NCBI GenBank assembly: GCA_013423325.1 | Contig: BLJB01000077.1 | Location: forward strand, 1-64,000 | From: Usnea hakonensis | Taxonomy: Eukaryota; Ascomycota; Lecanoromycetes; Lecanorales; Parmeliaceae | Length of the DNA: 64,000 nt | Reading direction: 5' to 3' | Shown: positions 1 to 11,598 of the stretch, in pieces | How positions within the stretch are numbered: the stretch's first letter is position 1 | Layout of the letters: each line of letters begins with the position of its first letter | Notes under the pieces: generated by a model | Databases searched by the model: none | Told to the model about the DNA's origin: nothing | The model's input: only the letters and a program-made list of their open reading frames with translations | Position numbers and translations under genes: made by a program

Positions 1-70
1 GGTAGCTTCTGTAACGAGACTCTATTTTCTATATAATTCAATTTCCTCGGAGTGCAAGTGGTGACCACCA

Positions 71-214
71 TTTGCACTGTGACGACTACTTGCACTGTGA
101 CGACTGCTTGCACTGTGACGACTGCTTGCACTGTGACGACTACTTGCACTGTGACGACTACTTGCACTGTGACGACTGCTTGCACTGCAACGACTACTTG
201 CACTGCAACGACTG
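71..214. repeat. 18-bp minisatellite, eight units
   Basis: Eight head-to-tail copies of an 18-bp unit (consensus CTTGCACTGTGACGACTA) differ mainly at the last base (A or G), and in the final two copies GTG becomes CAA. Degenerate copies continue to about 260. Because 18 is a multiple of 3, several frames on both strands stay open through the array, so the short open frames here are an artefact and not genes. Confidence 0.93.
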
Positions 215-270
215 GCTACCATTTACACTGCACTCCCACTACCATTTGTACCATTTGGACACGCTAACCC

Positions 271-359
271 GATTTGGGGGGGTGTACGCCTAGGGGTTTG
301 GGGGGTGTACGCGCAGGGGTTTGGGGGGTGTACGCGTAGGGGAAGGGGGTGTACGAATA
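271..359. repeat. G-rich 23-bp tandem repeat upstream of UBA2
   Basis: About four units of 21-23 bp share a G-run, then TGTACGC, then another G-run. G-runs of 4 to 7 bases sit near 276-282, 293-296, 300-305, 316-319, 323-328, 339-342 and 345-349, separated by loops of roughly 2 to 10 bases. The array ends about 280 bp before the UBA2 start codon. Run density and spacing are compatible with G-quadruplex formation; any promoter role is inference. Confidence 0.85.
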
Positions 360-642
360 GACCCGGCCTATAAAAACGATCAGATCCAGGTGCGCTAGCG
401 TCGGCCCCATAAATACTAGCGGTAAGCGCGTCTCTACAGCAAGCTTTACTTTACTTTCATTTACTTGACTTTAAGTACATCTGAAGTGTCCAAGAGTCAA
501 AGTGATTATAATCCTTAATCCCCTTCACCTTACTTCCGCTTTTCTTAACGTCACTCATTACTTTGATGTTACCTTCAAACACATTTATAGCCTCACTTTC
601 AACTCGCTCAGCTCTTCGCAATCCTAATTTCATTCCGCAGCC

Positions 643-2704
643 ATGGGTCGCGATCGATTCGCAAAGCAGTCGCTTGGCTATCTGTATCCTAGGATCAAGC
701 AGGTTTGTCCTCCCCCAATCCCTGTCCTGCCCCTGCTGATAGTAACATTGTCCAGTCCCGCGTTCTGATGGTCGGTGCCGGAGGAATTGGATGCGAGCTT
801 CTGAAGAACCTTGTTCTCGCCGGCTTCGGCGAGATCCACATTGTTGATCTGGACACCATCGACCTCAGCAATCTCAATCGTCAATTTCTTTTTCGTCACG
901 AACATATCAAGAAGTCTAAGGCTTTGGTGAGCTACTGTACTCTACCAATAAGAGAATTACTTGTTCATACTTGATTCAGGTCGCAAAGGAGAGTGCCGCC
1001 AAATTCAATCCTCACATCAAGCTCGAGGCGCACCATGCAAACATCAAAGATCCTCAGTTCAACATACAATGGTTCCAGAGCTTTGCGCTTGTCTTCAACG
1101 CACTTGACAATCTCGATGCGCGACGGCATGTCAACAAAATGTGCTTGGCTGCGAATGTAGCCTTGATTGAGAGTGGAACAACAGGATTCAATGGGCAGGT
1201 TCAGCCGATCATTAAGGTTGGTTGGGAAAAACTTCTGCAGTGATAGCAAGAAGCTCATCTTTTCAGGGCAAAACCGAATGCTATGACTGCAGCCCCAAAG
1301 AAGTGCCCAAGAGCTTCCCTGTTTGCACTATCAGAAGTACTCCGAGTCAGCCCATTCACTGTATAGTATGGGGAAAGAGTTATCTGTTCACAGAAATGTT
1401 TGGGACTAGCGAGGAAGAAACACCTGAATTTGATCATTCAGAGGACAGTGAGAACGCCAAGGAGATCGAGACTCTCAGGCAGGAGTCGCAAGCTCTCAAT
1501 AGCATACGGCAGTCGATGGGTTCGGATGGTTTCGCTCGCAAAGTGTTCGACAAGGTGTTCAAAGACGACATCAATCGATTACGGAGTATGGAGGATATGT
1601 GGAAGACAAGGAAACAGCCCAACGCTCTTGACTTTGATGGGATCTTGAAAGAAGCGTCTGGAATCAAACCATCTATTGCGGAACAGGACCAGAAAGCATG
1701 GACGCTAGCTGAAAATTTCGCCGTGTTCTGTGACAGGTAGGTTTATATGAATGCAAGCGCTCATCAGATCCGCTAACGTGATCAGTCTTCAACGTCTGAG
1801 TATCCGATTGCAGGCATCTCAGGCTCAATCTGGAGCAGACGCTGCAGCTCCTGTGCTCATCTTCGACAAAGACGACGAAGACACGCTCGATTTCGTCGCC
1901 GCTAGCGCCAATCTCCGTTCCATCATTTTTGGGATTGAGTTGAAGTCCAAGTTCGACATCAAGCAAATGGCGGGCAACATCATCCCTGCCATTGCGACGA
2001 CGAATGCCATGACCGCCAGTCTTTGCGTCATGCAAGCTTTTAAGGTCATGCGAGGAGATCTAGACAAAGCTAAAATGGTCTTCCTCGAGCGCTCAGCTGC
2101 CCGCGCTATCAATAGCGACACCTTGAAGCCACCAAATCCCAATTGCAATGTCTGCGGTGTGATGTCGTCGACCTTGATTGTCGACCCCAACCGAGCAACG
2201 CTCAATGATCTTGTTGATGATATCCTGAAGGGGCAGCTAGGCTACGGCGACGAATTCAGCATTAATAACGAAGTCGGGACCCTGTACGATCCAGATCTAG
2301 ATGACAACCTGTCGAAGAGATTCAGCGACCTTGGAGTGAAAGCAGACAGCTTTCTGACAATTATCGACGAAGAGGACAATCCTCGTGTCAACCTCTCGCT
2401 TGCTATCGTGGAGAAAACTTTACCGGAAGACACCAAAGCTGTTCAGCTTCCCAACAACCTTGACATCGCCCGCAAACCCAAAATTACACCTGCTCCTGCC
2501 ACTAACGGTGACACCAATGGCCACGTAACAGCCTCTACTGTCGGAATAAAGCGAAAGCGAAGCTTAGAGGACCTTGAGAATGGTCTACAGCAAGATAACA
2601 AGCGCGGCAAGACCCAAATGCCCTCTAAAGCTACGGGCTTTCAGGATGACGATCTGATTATTGCTGATGACTCTAACGATGGAGCAATTGTCATTGACGA
2701 TTGA
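643..2704 (+). CDS. UBA2: SUMO-activating enzyme subunit 2 (E1 catalytic subunit)
   Basis: With AOS1 this protein forms the heterodimeric E1 that adenylates SUMO and passes it as a thioester to UBC9, mainly in the nucleus. Five exons (643-702, 756-926, 980-1216, 1267-1736, 1786-2704) give 618 residues, the normal family length. Visible parts: the nucleotide-binding GAGGIGCELL motif near residue 30; the adenylation DLDTIDLSNLNRQFLF stretch; zinc-type CxxC pairs (CYDC and CNVC); and the catalytic cysteine in PVCTIRSTPSQ, at about residue 176, next to the yeast position. A ubiquitin-like domain and a basic KRKR signal follow. The acidic tail carries two hydrophobic patches (DDLIIADD, AIVIDD) that look like SUMO-interacting motifs. 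The start is the first ATG before a restored N-terminal SLGYLYPRIKQ; the first intron is only 53 bp. Confidence 0.96.
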
Positions 2705-5366
2705 GTCTCGGCTTCTACCATCGGCGTCACGTGGTTCACGAATTTTTGCATTAGGGGCGTTCTCTCTCTCGATCTCGAATCGCAATACCATGGGCACGGG
2801 GTGGAGATTTGGCGCTATCTACAGGATACGGACTCGCGTCCGAGATAGCATAGCAGATGCTACAAGGCGTTTACAGTGATAATGACCAGACACGAGCTGT
2901 ACATATGCGGGGACTAATGTAGACTTGAAAAAGAGCATATGGCATGTTTCTGCCTATACTCTCTGCCGAAGCAATATGAATGCCAGACGAATCACGTCCT
3001 CACTTGCTTGGGATTGACAATGCATATGAGGAGAGACCTTTCGAATACCAAGGCTATCCTAAGGGAAGGGACTGGTTGGATTGTGGATTGTGTGAGATGG
3101 TGTCCGTCTGATCTCTGAGTCATGCCGCCCGCTTTATAGCCGTAGCCTAAGGGCTGACTGGCCTTGTTGGTCTGTTTGAATGTCTATCTATCTTGAGACG
3201 TGGCCCTTGAAGTGACCTGGTAAGTCTTGCTGCTCAGGTTGAAATTAAGTCCCAGCATCTTTCTTCTCCGGATGCTGCCCCCGAGGCTATTGATGTCTGG
3301 AAGCGTTCTATGTTGCTTTCATGAAAGCGGTCAAACTCTGTTAGATGGTCATTGTGGATGCTGGGCCCCTATAGCCATTCATCGTACCTTGTTCTTTCAT
3401 AAGCAGCACCATGATCGCGGACTAATGTTCCTCGCCGAAGACTTTTCCTTTCTCTTTCGCCTTGAGAATCCATGTCTTATTTTCATATCACCAAAAGATT
3501 ATCCAGGCTGGAGAAACCATGTTTCCGATATATGAAGAGGCAAACTAGAGCATCGAGAAGGCTGGAACAAGACTTCATATAGACATTCCGCCGGACTTGG
3601 GACTGGCGAAGAAATATTTCCTAGACCAATTGAAAGATGGCGCCCCTAGTTCGAGGCTGGAGTATTTTTACCAAATTAGCCAGGATACATCAATTCGAAG
3701 CAGGTTCTCCTGAAGAACCTCTATTGAGTTGGAATAATAAGGGTTACTAGGTGATCTTTTCGGCCTCGTATACCTTAGCTTTAGTACGGCTTCAGCCCTA
3801 TGCTTCCATTTTGGGGCTGCTGACTCGCTCGAAGTCGATTCGAGAGCATTGAGAGCACAAATCATCGCTATCACCAACATCTGCCTCACTCCTTTGGATG
3901 CCAAGATTATTTGGCTGATGACTCTCCACCGTCCTCACGAGAGCCTGCGGCTTTTGGTCGCATATTTCAGCAGGCATCTTGACTGAACGTAAAAAGAGCG
4001 GGATTGAGTAAACTGCTGACTTGTTTGGGAGATGGTTTAGAGGAAGCTCGAGATTATCACGAGTGAGGGAGTAGAGTCCTTGGCAGTGGCTTGTAGTTGA
4101 GGCTGTGCTCTTTCTTGGTAGCCCGACCTGCTGAGCGAGCTAGCTGAAAACCTTTCGAGTTCTCTAGGATCTCGGGCTGTATGGCCGGTCAATGACTTAT
4201 ACCTATGGCGGTGCTAACAGTATGCGATCTGTAGACGTAGAGAGAAAGATGTTCTCCGCAGCAGTCATGGCGGAAGGAAACAACGCTACCTTACTTGGGC
4301 TTAGTGCGAGAAAGCTAATCCACGTTGATTGGTCAAAGGTGACTAATCTCAACAACTGCCAGAAATCGTCGATGCCCATCGCTGCGGCTTACTTGAGGTG
4401 ATGAGAATATTTTACGGCGGTAAGAGACCTAATTCCGAGTCGAAATGAGCCTCATACCTTATAATCTTACGAATACTCAGGAACACGATTACGGTACCCC
4501 CCTCAAGACCGACTATACGACATACAGTATAGCTGCCTTGAATTGTCTCAATTCCCAGATTCATAAGAGCATGTGCGCGGTCCTGCTTCACCGCTTACTG
4601 TTCTCAGGTATTCTCCGTGCGTGCCGAGGGTCGTCCGTGACCCCTGATATCACTGCGTTGACGCCCAACCCAATTGTTTACTCCGTACCTGGATGACTAA
4701 GGTACGTATTTCAAAGCGTCAGGGAACCCTTCCTAAGTAGATCTTTTGGCCTAGGTCGAGGGCGGGTAAAAATGGTGTATCAAGGTATTTGATTGATCGT
4801 GCGTGCGGTAATAACGCATTCATTTGCGTGGCCGTCTTAACTTACCTTGCTGTTCAACCCCCCACTATCTAGTGCACCATCGGGTAGTTGCAGCGCGACA
4901 TAACATACCCCGTACGTATGCAGATTTGTTGCAGATATGCACATTCGCACACCCAATCTTATCACGCGATCCAAAAGAAACCGTCGATACTGTCCAATTG
5001 ATGCAGGTTGATTTTGTGTGGCGCATTTGAGCTGAGTGCGTGTTTGAGCCGTGAGGAACTATGAGCTTCGCTCATAGTTTTCGGGGGAACGATTATCTTA
5101 TTCCTTATCACGAGCCGCTCGGGCTTTTCTGATAGGGATCCGTTGAACTGGCACGAAGCGGCTGGTAGTAAGCCACAATTAGCGAAAGGAATTGGATCGA
5201 GGGTCTGGCCTCCAAAATTGAGCCCTCCGGCGGGCACTGCATTGTGTGTCTGCCTAGCTGCGCAAAGCAGGATACTGCAGTAGTGTCGTTCTGGTGATAT
5301 AGTACCTCGGAGACCCTGGAGAGAAGAAGTCATCCACCTTCCATCAATTCCATTTTCGTAAAAGAA
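2705..5366. other. Intergenic region without a supportable gene
   Basis: This 2.66-kb stretch separates UBA2 from the membrane-protein gene. Its first few hundred bases are presumably the UBA2 3' untranslated region. I read both strands: frames are broken every 50 to 100 codons, none shows a known motif, and splicing candidates do not assemble a longer protein. I saw no terminal repeats or transposase motif. A decayed mobile element cannot be excluded without a repeat search. Confidence 0.6.
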
Positions 5367-7229
5367 ATGATGGCTAAGCATGAAGCTCATAAGAAAGTTC
5401 GAGTCAAGGTCTTCGTTGTTTTAGCTCTTATTATTACAACAGCAGTAAGCGCTACTATCGCTATGCTATCTGTCCGGCAGGTATACACGACGGGTCGTCT
5501 TCTTCGCTGGACTCTATCGTCGCGAGCGACTATACAGATCTTTGTCCACCTTCTCTCGGTGGCCCTTGCTACACTTCAGATCTTCGCTCTCAGTAGCTTC
5601 ATCACCTTCAGGACAAACATCCAAATACTCTCAAGTCCACTTTCACTTGATACACTCAAGTTACGACAAGCGCTGAACGCCAGGCAGCTTGATTTCAACT
5701 TGCCTAATGGATTCCTCCTAATCGCGCTCTTTTGGCTGCTAGTGGTCCAAGTACCTGGTGCTATTTGGGCTGGTGCTATTACCCCAGTAATTACCACAGC
5801 CAAAGTATCTGGCACATTCAGTGTTCCAATTTATAGCACGAATTCGAACATTTGGGGTCAAGTCTGCTACCCTGCATATGTCTGCAGCTTTAATGTTACT
5901 ACTTCAAACCAGGGTTCTGTGTCTAACATACCATGGAAATGTGGGCATATATTCTTGTCATCTTTCTTGAATTATCGCTGATACGGAATGTTTTTAGTCC
6001 TACCAGGAGTCCTCCTAGATTCTGTACGTGACAGTTCAAGTCGAAACTCGTCGATTGCTTCACATAAGAAAATTGATAGCCCTCAGTTCTCGTTCTACGG
6101 TCGGTCGTACGGGGTTGCTTCTGCTGTGGGCCTGCTAGGCTCACCAGATATAAGTGGCTTGGAAGGTCGAGAGTATCCGCCGAGGGTCAACCAGTTTTCG
6201 TTCTGGGAAAGTGGATACAATTCGGCCGTTCAATGTACCTACAACGCTGCAAGCGACCTTCGATTTGATCCACTTGAAGTAATTCAGGATCCCGGATATG
6301 CGACAAACAGCCGCTACACAGGAAATATTGCGGTCCTGCAAGCAGTTGGATCTCTTCCGACGGGAGCTTGGCAAGGATTCACCACGATATCAATCAACAA
6401 TAATCAAACGGCCGTTGCATTGGCAAGTGTCGCAAATGACACTACATACCTCTATGGATTCCTCGGAGGAGAATACTATCCTTTCTTGAACAACATCCAG
6501 TGCGAAGCTACTTTTACCCCGACACTCTTTCGCGTAGCCGTCGACGTTTTGGCTCAGAATATCTCGGTCACTCCAACGTTAAAGAACGTTAGCGACATTG
6601 ACAGCACGGGAGGGCTTATCAACAATACATTCATGGGAGTCAGCTTCGTATCACAGATACTGACCACTATGTATACTGGGATATTGGGCGATGCCTTGCT
6701 TACCAACATCAATGCGGTCAGCGATCGCGAAAATCATACGACTGCCACACTCAATGACCGCCTCACCGGCCTGGCTGAATCCCTGGAAAGGCTTATTGAC
6801 GACTATTTTGGAGCAATTGGAGCATCGCAGCTCCTACTTTACAACCAATCTAGTACCGTCGATTCGATGGTACAGATTCAAGTAGTCCAGCTTGGCCTAC
6901 CTGTGTATACTTACGTGACCTGGGCTCTCAATCTGGCAATCCTGGTTCTATTCGGATACGAAGCTCGAAGGACAAATTTTTGGAAGAACCTTCCCCTTTT
7001 CAATTGTCTGGACATAAAATCCGCAATCCTCGGCGCGATGGCTAACGACGTTAGAGAATCATCAAAGCTTGTCCAGTCATGGGAAGGTAGCGACGCGGAT
7101 CGAGAGATTGGAGGGCTTCAAGTGAAGCTAACCAACAACAGACCGGTGCTATGTTTGATACAAAGCAACACATATGAGCTGGTTCCTACGGTGGATACTA
7201 CCAACCCGGACACCCCTCGATTGGACTAA
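5367..7229 (+). CDS. Uncharacterised multi-pass membrane protein with a large glycosylated loop
   Basis: Not recognised as a named family. Two exons (5367-5940, 5998-7229) joined across a 57-bp intron give 601 residues. Hydrophobic segments lie near residues 13-34, 54-80 and 115-142. A long polar region of about 340 residues follows, with many N-glycosylation sequons (NVTT, NNQT, NDTT, NISV, NVSD, NNTF, NHTT, NQSS). One more segment (YTYVTWALNLAILVLFGYEA) comes before a cytosolic tail of about 90 residues. The layout suggests a plasma-membrane or vacuolar protein with a large lumenal or extracellular domain; similar orphan membrane proteins are common in filamentous fungi. It lies tail to tail with the NLR-type gene. 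The two in-frame N-terminal methionines leave the start uncertain by one residue. Function unknown. Confidence 0.8.
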
Positions 7230-7662
7230 CAAGCAGAATAACAAACAGAAAAAAGTAGACGTGGAAATATATAGACATTTCGATAACTACGTATATAATC
7301 GTCTGGGTATCTTCGAGACGCTAAAGGCTAGCAGTTACCTCCGACTCCGTAGCTCTTTCCTTAGTACTTGACTTCCGATCTATACAAACAGATTAAGGAT
7401 TAAATCTTGAGCGTTGCAAGTTTCCTTCCGCCGCAGTTGTAAAACAGGCCGGTACTGAAGCCATGCATTGCAATTCGCATTTCTGTGCAAGATCCCACTC
7501 AACTGCAAGATCAATGGTGGGGATGTGGCTTCGGTTATGTCTCGCAGCAGCCTGGTGGGGACGGGCATCTGACAAAAGAAGGCTATACTTCTTAACTCAC
7601 GTTCTCCCGTTGCTCTTTATCATTGACAACCTAGGCATGTTCGAGTTTCAAGATGAATCCAA
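7230..7662. other. Convergent 3' intergenic spacer
   Basis: The 433 bp between the stop codons of the membrane-protein gene and the NLR-type gene hold only short random frames. The AT-rich part near 7230-7300 is a plausible 3' end region for the upstream gene. No repeat or RNA gene was seen. Confidence 0.5.
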
Positions 7663-10600
7663 CTATCCTTTCCCCTTCACTTTCGACGTCTGGCCCAAGT
7701 TTCTCTCAGCCCAATTCTGCATCAGAGTAGCAACGCTTTGTCCAATTGCAAGGATGAAAACCCCTGAAATGACGGAGGACAGCCTTTTCTCATCTTCAAC
7801 ACCCAAAGAAATAGCAACAACAAGAGCAGTAACGATGGCTAAAATTTGAACGGACACAATTGGCCAGCTGCAGACTTTGTCCTTGAAATCAAGGCCCCAA
7901 CCATCCTGAAGATGATGCTGCCCAAGGTGAAGGGGATTCTGCCGCTTTGGCAGTGCAGCCCTCCAGTTCTTCGTTGCAAAGCATTCGGGACTTTCCAGTA
8001 GCTCTACCATTGCCCTCTTTGGAATGGGGGGCATCATTTCAATTCGGGCAGGCGAGTACCAATAACCGATGCAACCGTTACCGCAGCCGTCTTTGCACTT
8101 CTCTCCGCAAATCGGCATCTCCTCTTCACCATCGCTAATGTCCACATAATCCTGCTGATACATTCGAAACTTTGTACAATTAGCAGTCTATAAATACGTT
8201 TGCATGCCATACAACCTACTCGTTTGAACTCGACGTGAGAAAGCGTGTTGAGACGCCACCAACTAGCTTTATTGGCATGATAAGCGTTTCGGATGCTGGT
8301 GAAAGCGTCTTGGTCGACACCCTTGAGACGGATGTCTTCCGGAACAAGTCTGATCTTATGCCTCTTTTGTCTTATACAAAGATAAACATACTCCGCACTG
8401 GCGGGTCTTTCTTTCCCCTCTGCTTTATCCTCTCTTTGGTCATCAATCTTAAGAGATTTAGGTCCATCATTGGAATTCGGTGACTGCGGAATCTGGACTT
8501 CTTCTGCTCCAGTAGCATCTGAATATGCTACGGATGATTCTGCAGTAGCTGTTCCTGACTGCCGTCGGATTTCATGGCCGTCGTTGAGGGATGCAACCAA
8601 TTTATCCACAGCACCAGGAATAAGCTCCTTTACACTTTCTTGGAAAACACGCCCGCAGCTCTATAGTGTTATAAGCTCACTTCAATATTTGGTACTTTGT
8701 AATGGCTGCGGTGACTTACGCAAGTCCACTGAAAATGTTTCATTCCGAGCCTCTCGCCGGGTATTCGCCGAAACAACGTCTCTTTGCAGACGTCCAACCA
8801 GTTCAATATCCTAGACCGAAACATTCTATACCTAAATTGTCTCCATCTTGTGGTCATCCAGTTGCGTGGCATCACAAGTACCTGCAATATCGCTGGTGCA
8901 CCTATCATCAGTGCGTGCATCTTGTCCTGGAGCTGAGCTGATCTGTCTCTGCCAGCGTCCTTCGACTGGCTTCCTTTTTTCGACTTCTCAAGGGAAGCCG
9001 TCTCGCTGCTCGCGACTGAATTAACGTCGACTTGGTGTGCAAGGGCAGCCTTCAAGTCTACGAAGGGACCTGTAGCCAACATGAAATCTCGCAACCCCAT
9101 GAAATCGATAGTAGTCACGCTTGATGCCTGGTAACCGGACTTATCCTCAGCTTCATTCTGGTCAATCTCAGAAGTTATAGCCTCGGCTGATTCTTTCAGA
9201 GCACCTAGGGCAGGAGCTTCGTTTTCCTTCGAATTTCCAGCGGACACTCCGCTTTCTTGGTTTTGAGAGTCCACTGGTCGGACAACAAGGCGTAGCCGCT
9301 CCGCTATTTGATGTGTCCACATACCCGTCAGAATCGCAGCTGATTCTTGGGACGGGCTCTTAGCTTCTTCTTTCAAGCGATTGGCGTAAGTCTTTAGTAG
9401 CATCGAAAACTTATATTCGAAACAGCCAAGAAAGGCTGTGTCAAGAACTTTACTGACCAGGCCCAGCAGAGCGTCATCCCCAACTAACAGCCGCACAATT
9501 TGATTGGGCGGATAGACTGCCTCGAGCGCACGCTGAGCGACGCTAGTCATCTGCAAGAATTCCTGTGTAAACGTCCGTATGGTCCAGTGGGCAACCCTGA
9601 CTGTTTCTTCTACGTAATCCACAACCACCATGTTAGAGCAGGTACTCAGGATGATGTCAATCGGCACCTGAGCTTCAGAATCACTAGCGTCTTCCCCCTG
9701 TGAGATTGATACACTTATTTCGAGTTCGTTGAACGTGAGAGGACGATTTGCGTTCGATAACAACACAAGACTTATGCGGGCCAATTCAAGTCTATCTGAG
9801 CCATCTTCAGACCTCCTCTCCATTTCGTCAGTGTACAACGAGGAGAGAGCAGTCGGTAACCATGTCAGAGATTCTCTCAACCTCTTCAGAGTCGTTTGTT
9901 CCAGTAGCTGCTCCACTTGAAGAACGACTGCGAGGAACCTGATCGCTTCAGTTGGGTCAAGACAAAACGCAGGGTCACTCACATGCCATCCGCTGATTCA
10001 CACAGCTGCCTCGTGATGTCCTTCTGTAGTTCTTGGTGAGATTTGAATCGCCCAGATTGATCAAGTTTCCATCTAACGAACAATTCGATGTCTTTGATAT
10101 TGGCCTTGTATTTATAGGTTTTACGGCTTTCCCGGAAAGAGAGAGGCCGTGACGTTACAAAGATGTTAGTGTTACGAAGAGAGATGAGATCATCCACAAC
10201 CTTGAACACCGAAGAGTTTCGAGCTTGGTCGAGCCCATCTAGGCATATAAGTGTTCTACCAGCAACCATATCTGTGACAATTTTCAAAATTCCAATCAGC
10301 TCAGGGTAATCTGCGAAACGCCTCTCTCTGTCACACGTCTCGTACAACTGCCAAATCCTCACAGGAACATTTTCCCAAGGCTGGATCAATTGCCGGAGAA
10401 TGATCTGAAGAATTTTTTCGGAAGTGTAAAAATCCCTGTCTTGATACTCGAAGTAGATATAGGCCAAACTCTGAGAGCCCAATTTTGATTGAGATTTCAT
10501 TTCTCGATCGATCATCTGAGAGCTTGATGAGTATTAGCCATGCACACCGACTCCATGATGGATCAGCATTTACGAGAGTACAGACTTCCCCGCACCGACT

Positions 10601-11598
10601 ATGATTTGTAGCCTGTCAGCATGATCACAGCACTTCCTGGACCTCTGAAAAGCTTACTCTGGCCTTCAACCCAAAGTACCTTTTCTTCTCCTCGAGACCA
10701 TGCTTGGTACATTGGAGACTCCCAGAACGAAGATATGGTGCCCGGAAGCCATTCCGACCTTACTGCTAGATGTTTGGATTCATAATCAAAGGTCGAAAGC
10801 CAATCCAGGTATTTTGTCCAGTTCGTGGCATCACTCTCTGCTTGTATTGGCTCAGAGAGTCGTTTGACTCGCGTTTTAAGTTCCTCATAATTTTTAGATG
10901 CTCCGGCGGCCACAGCGTCGATTTTCGACCTACCAGATTGGTGGTCAGAACCTGTTTCTTCAAAATCTCGTAGCATGTCAGGATCAAAATCAGAGATACC
11001 TTAGACTAGCTGTTATCACCAGCTGAAGAGTTGCCTTTCTACGATCGAGCCGACACGAGATATCCGCAACCTTTTCTTTTTCGGTGCTATCCAGACGTCG
11101 AGGTTCCGAGGTCGAATGTAGCGGGGCTATTTTAAATAACAATTCATACACCTCAGATCGAAGGCTTGTGCAATGGTCCAATGCTGTCTGGACAGCAGGA
11201 GAAACTATAAGAATGGGAGGTCAGGGTAAATTCTCAGGTGTCTCTAATGAGGCTTTACTATGGTCATCAAATTGCTCGGTCGAATCGCGACGGCCAAGTA
11301 TATCTAAAGTATCAAGGTCTGAAAGCAGATCCGCTAGCTCTTTTGGTACTGCTCTACTGAACGTAGACTTTGGATTGATGATGGGTTTATTATCTTTCGC
11401 ATTGGCGTCATATCGTTCAATGTCTCCCGCGCCGGACAAGGTTGGTTTCCTTTTGATCCCGAATGGGTCGGAAAACCATTGTCTCTTTCTAACCTCCTCG
11501 AAACTGTCTCTCGCGGTGGAAACGGGTGGTTTATCCTTGATCGCTAGTTTGGATGGCACCCCTTCATCCATCCGAAGTGGACTTTGGCGAAGCTCCAT
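7663..11598 (-). CDS. NACHT-domain NLR-type receptor with C-terminal membrane module
   Basis: A STAND-class NTPase of the fungal NLR type, about 1,182 residues in eight exons (11259-11598, 11000-11204, 10658-10929, 10574-10598, 9983-10522, 8720-9938, 8220-8660, 7663-8169). Residues 1-113 are polar. Residues 114-270 are helical and resemble the region before fungal NACHT domains. The Walker A motif GQIGAGKS is at about 271-278, split by introns around a 25-nt exon. Walker B LICLDGLD is near 372 and the sensor TSRP near 404; an ADGMFLAVVLQ winged-helix junction follows. No WD40, ankyrin or TPR repeats are visible. The C-terminal 320 residues match a module I recall from other fungal NACHT proteins: WTCSCG near 865, a YQQDYVDI region, PPIP, GWGLDF, and two hydrophobic segments near 1117-1137 and 1144-1164. 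Such receptors act in non-self recognition and cell death; that role is inferred. The start is uncertain: a good acceptor (TTTCTTTTGCAG) at 11634 and a 13-nt phase-matching exon at 11766-11778 offer a longer N-terminus. Confidence 0.87.

Noticed and set aside
22..293. Open frames on both strands through the minisatellite
   Set aside because: The 18-bp unit keeps all frames open; the products are simple six-residue repeats with no start context or motif.
1..360. Tandem arrays as telomeric or subtelomeric sequence
   Set aside because: No TTAGGG-type repeats are present, and the adjacent genes are core housekeeping genes.
3668..3904. 78-codon minus-strand frame with a signal-peptide-like start
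   Set aside because: Only a short hydrophobic stretch supports it; no cysteine pattern or splice partners, and it sits in a gene-free region.
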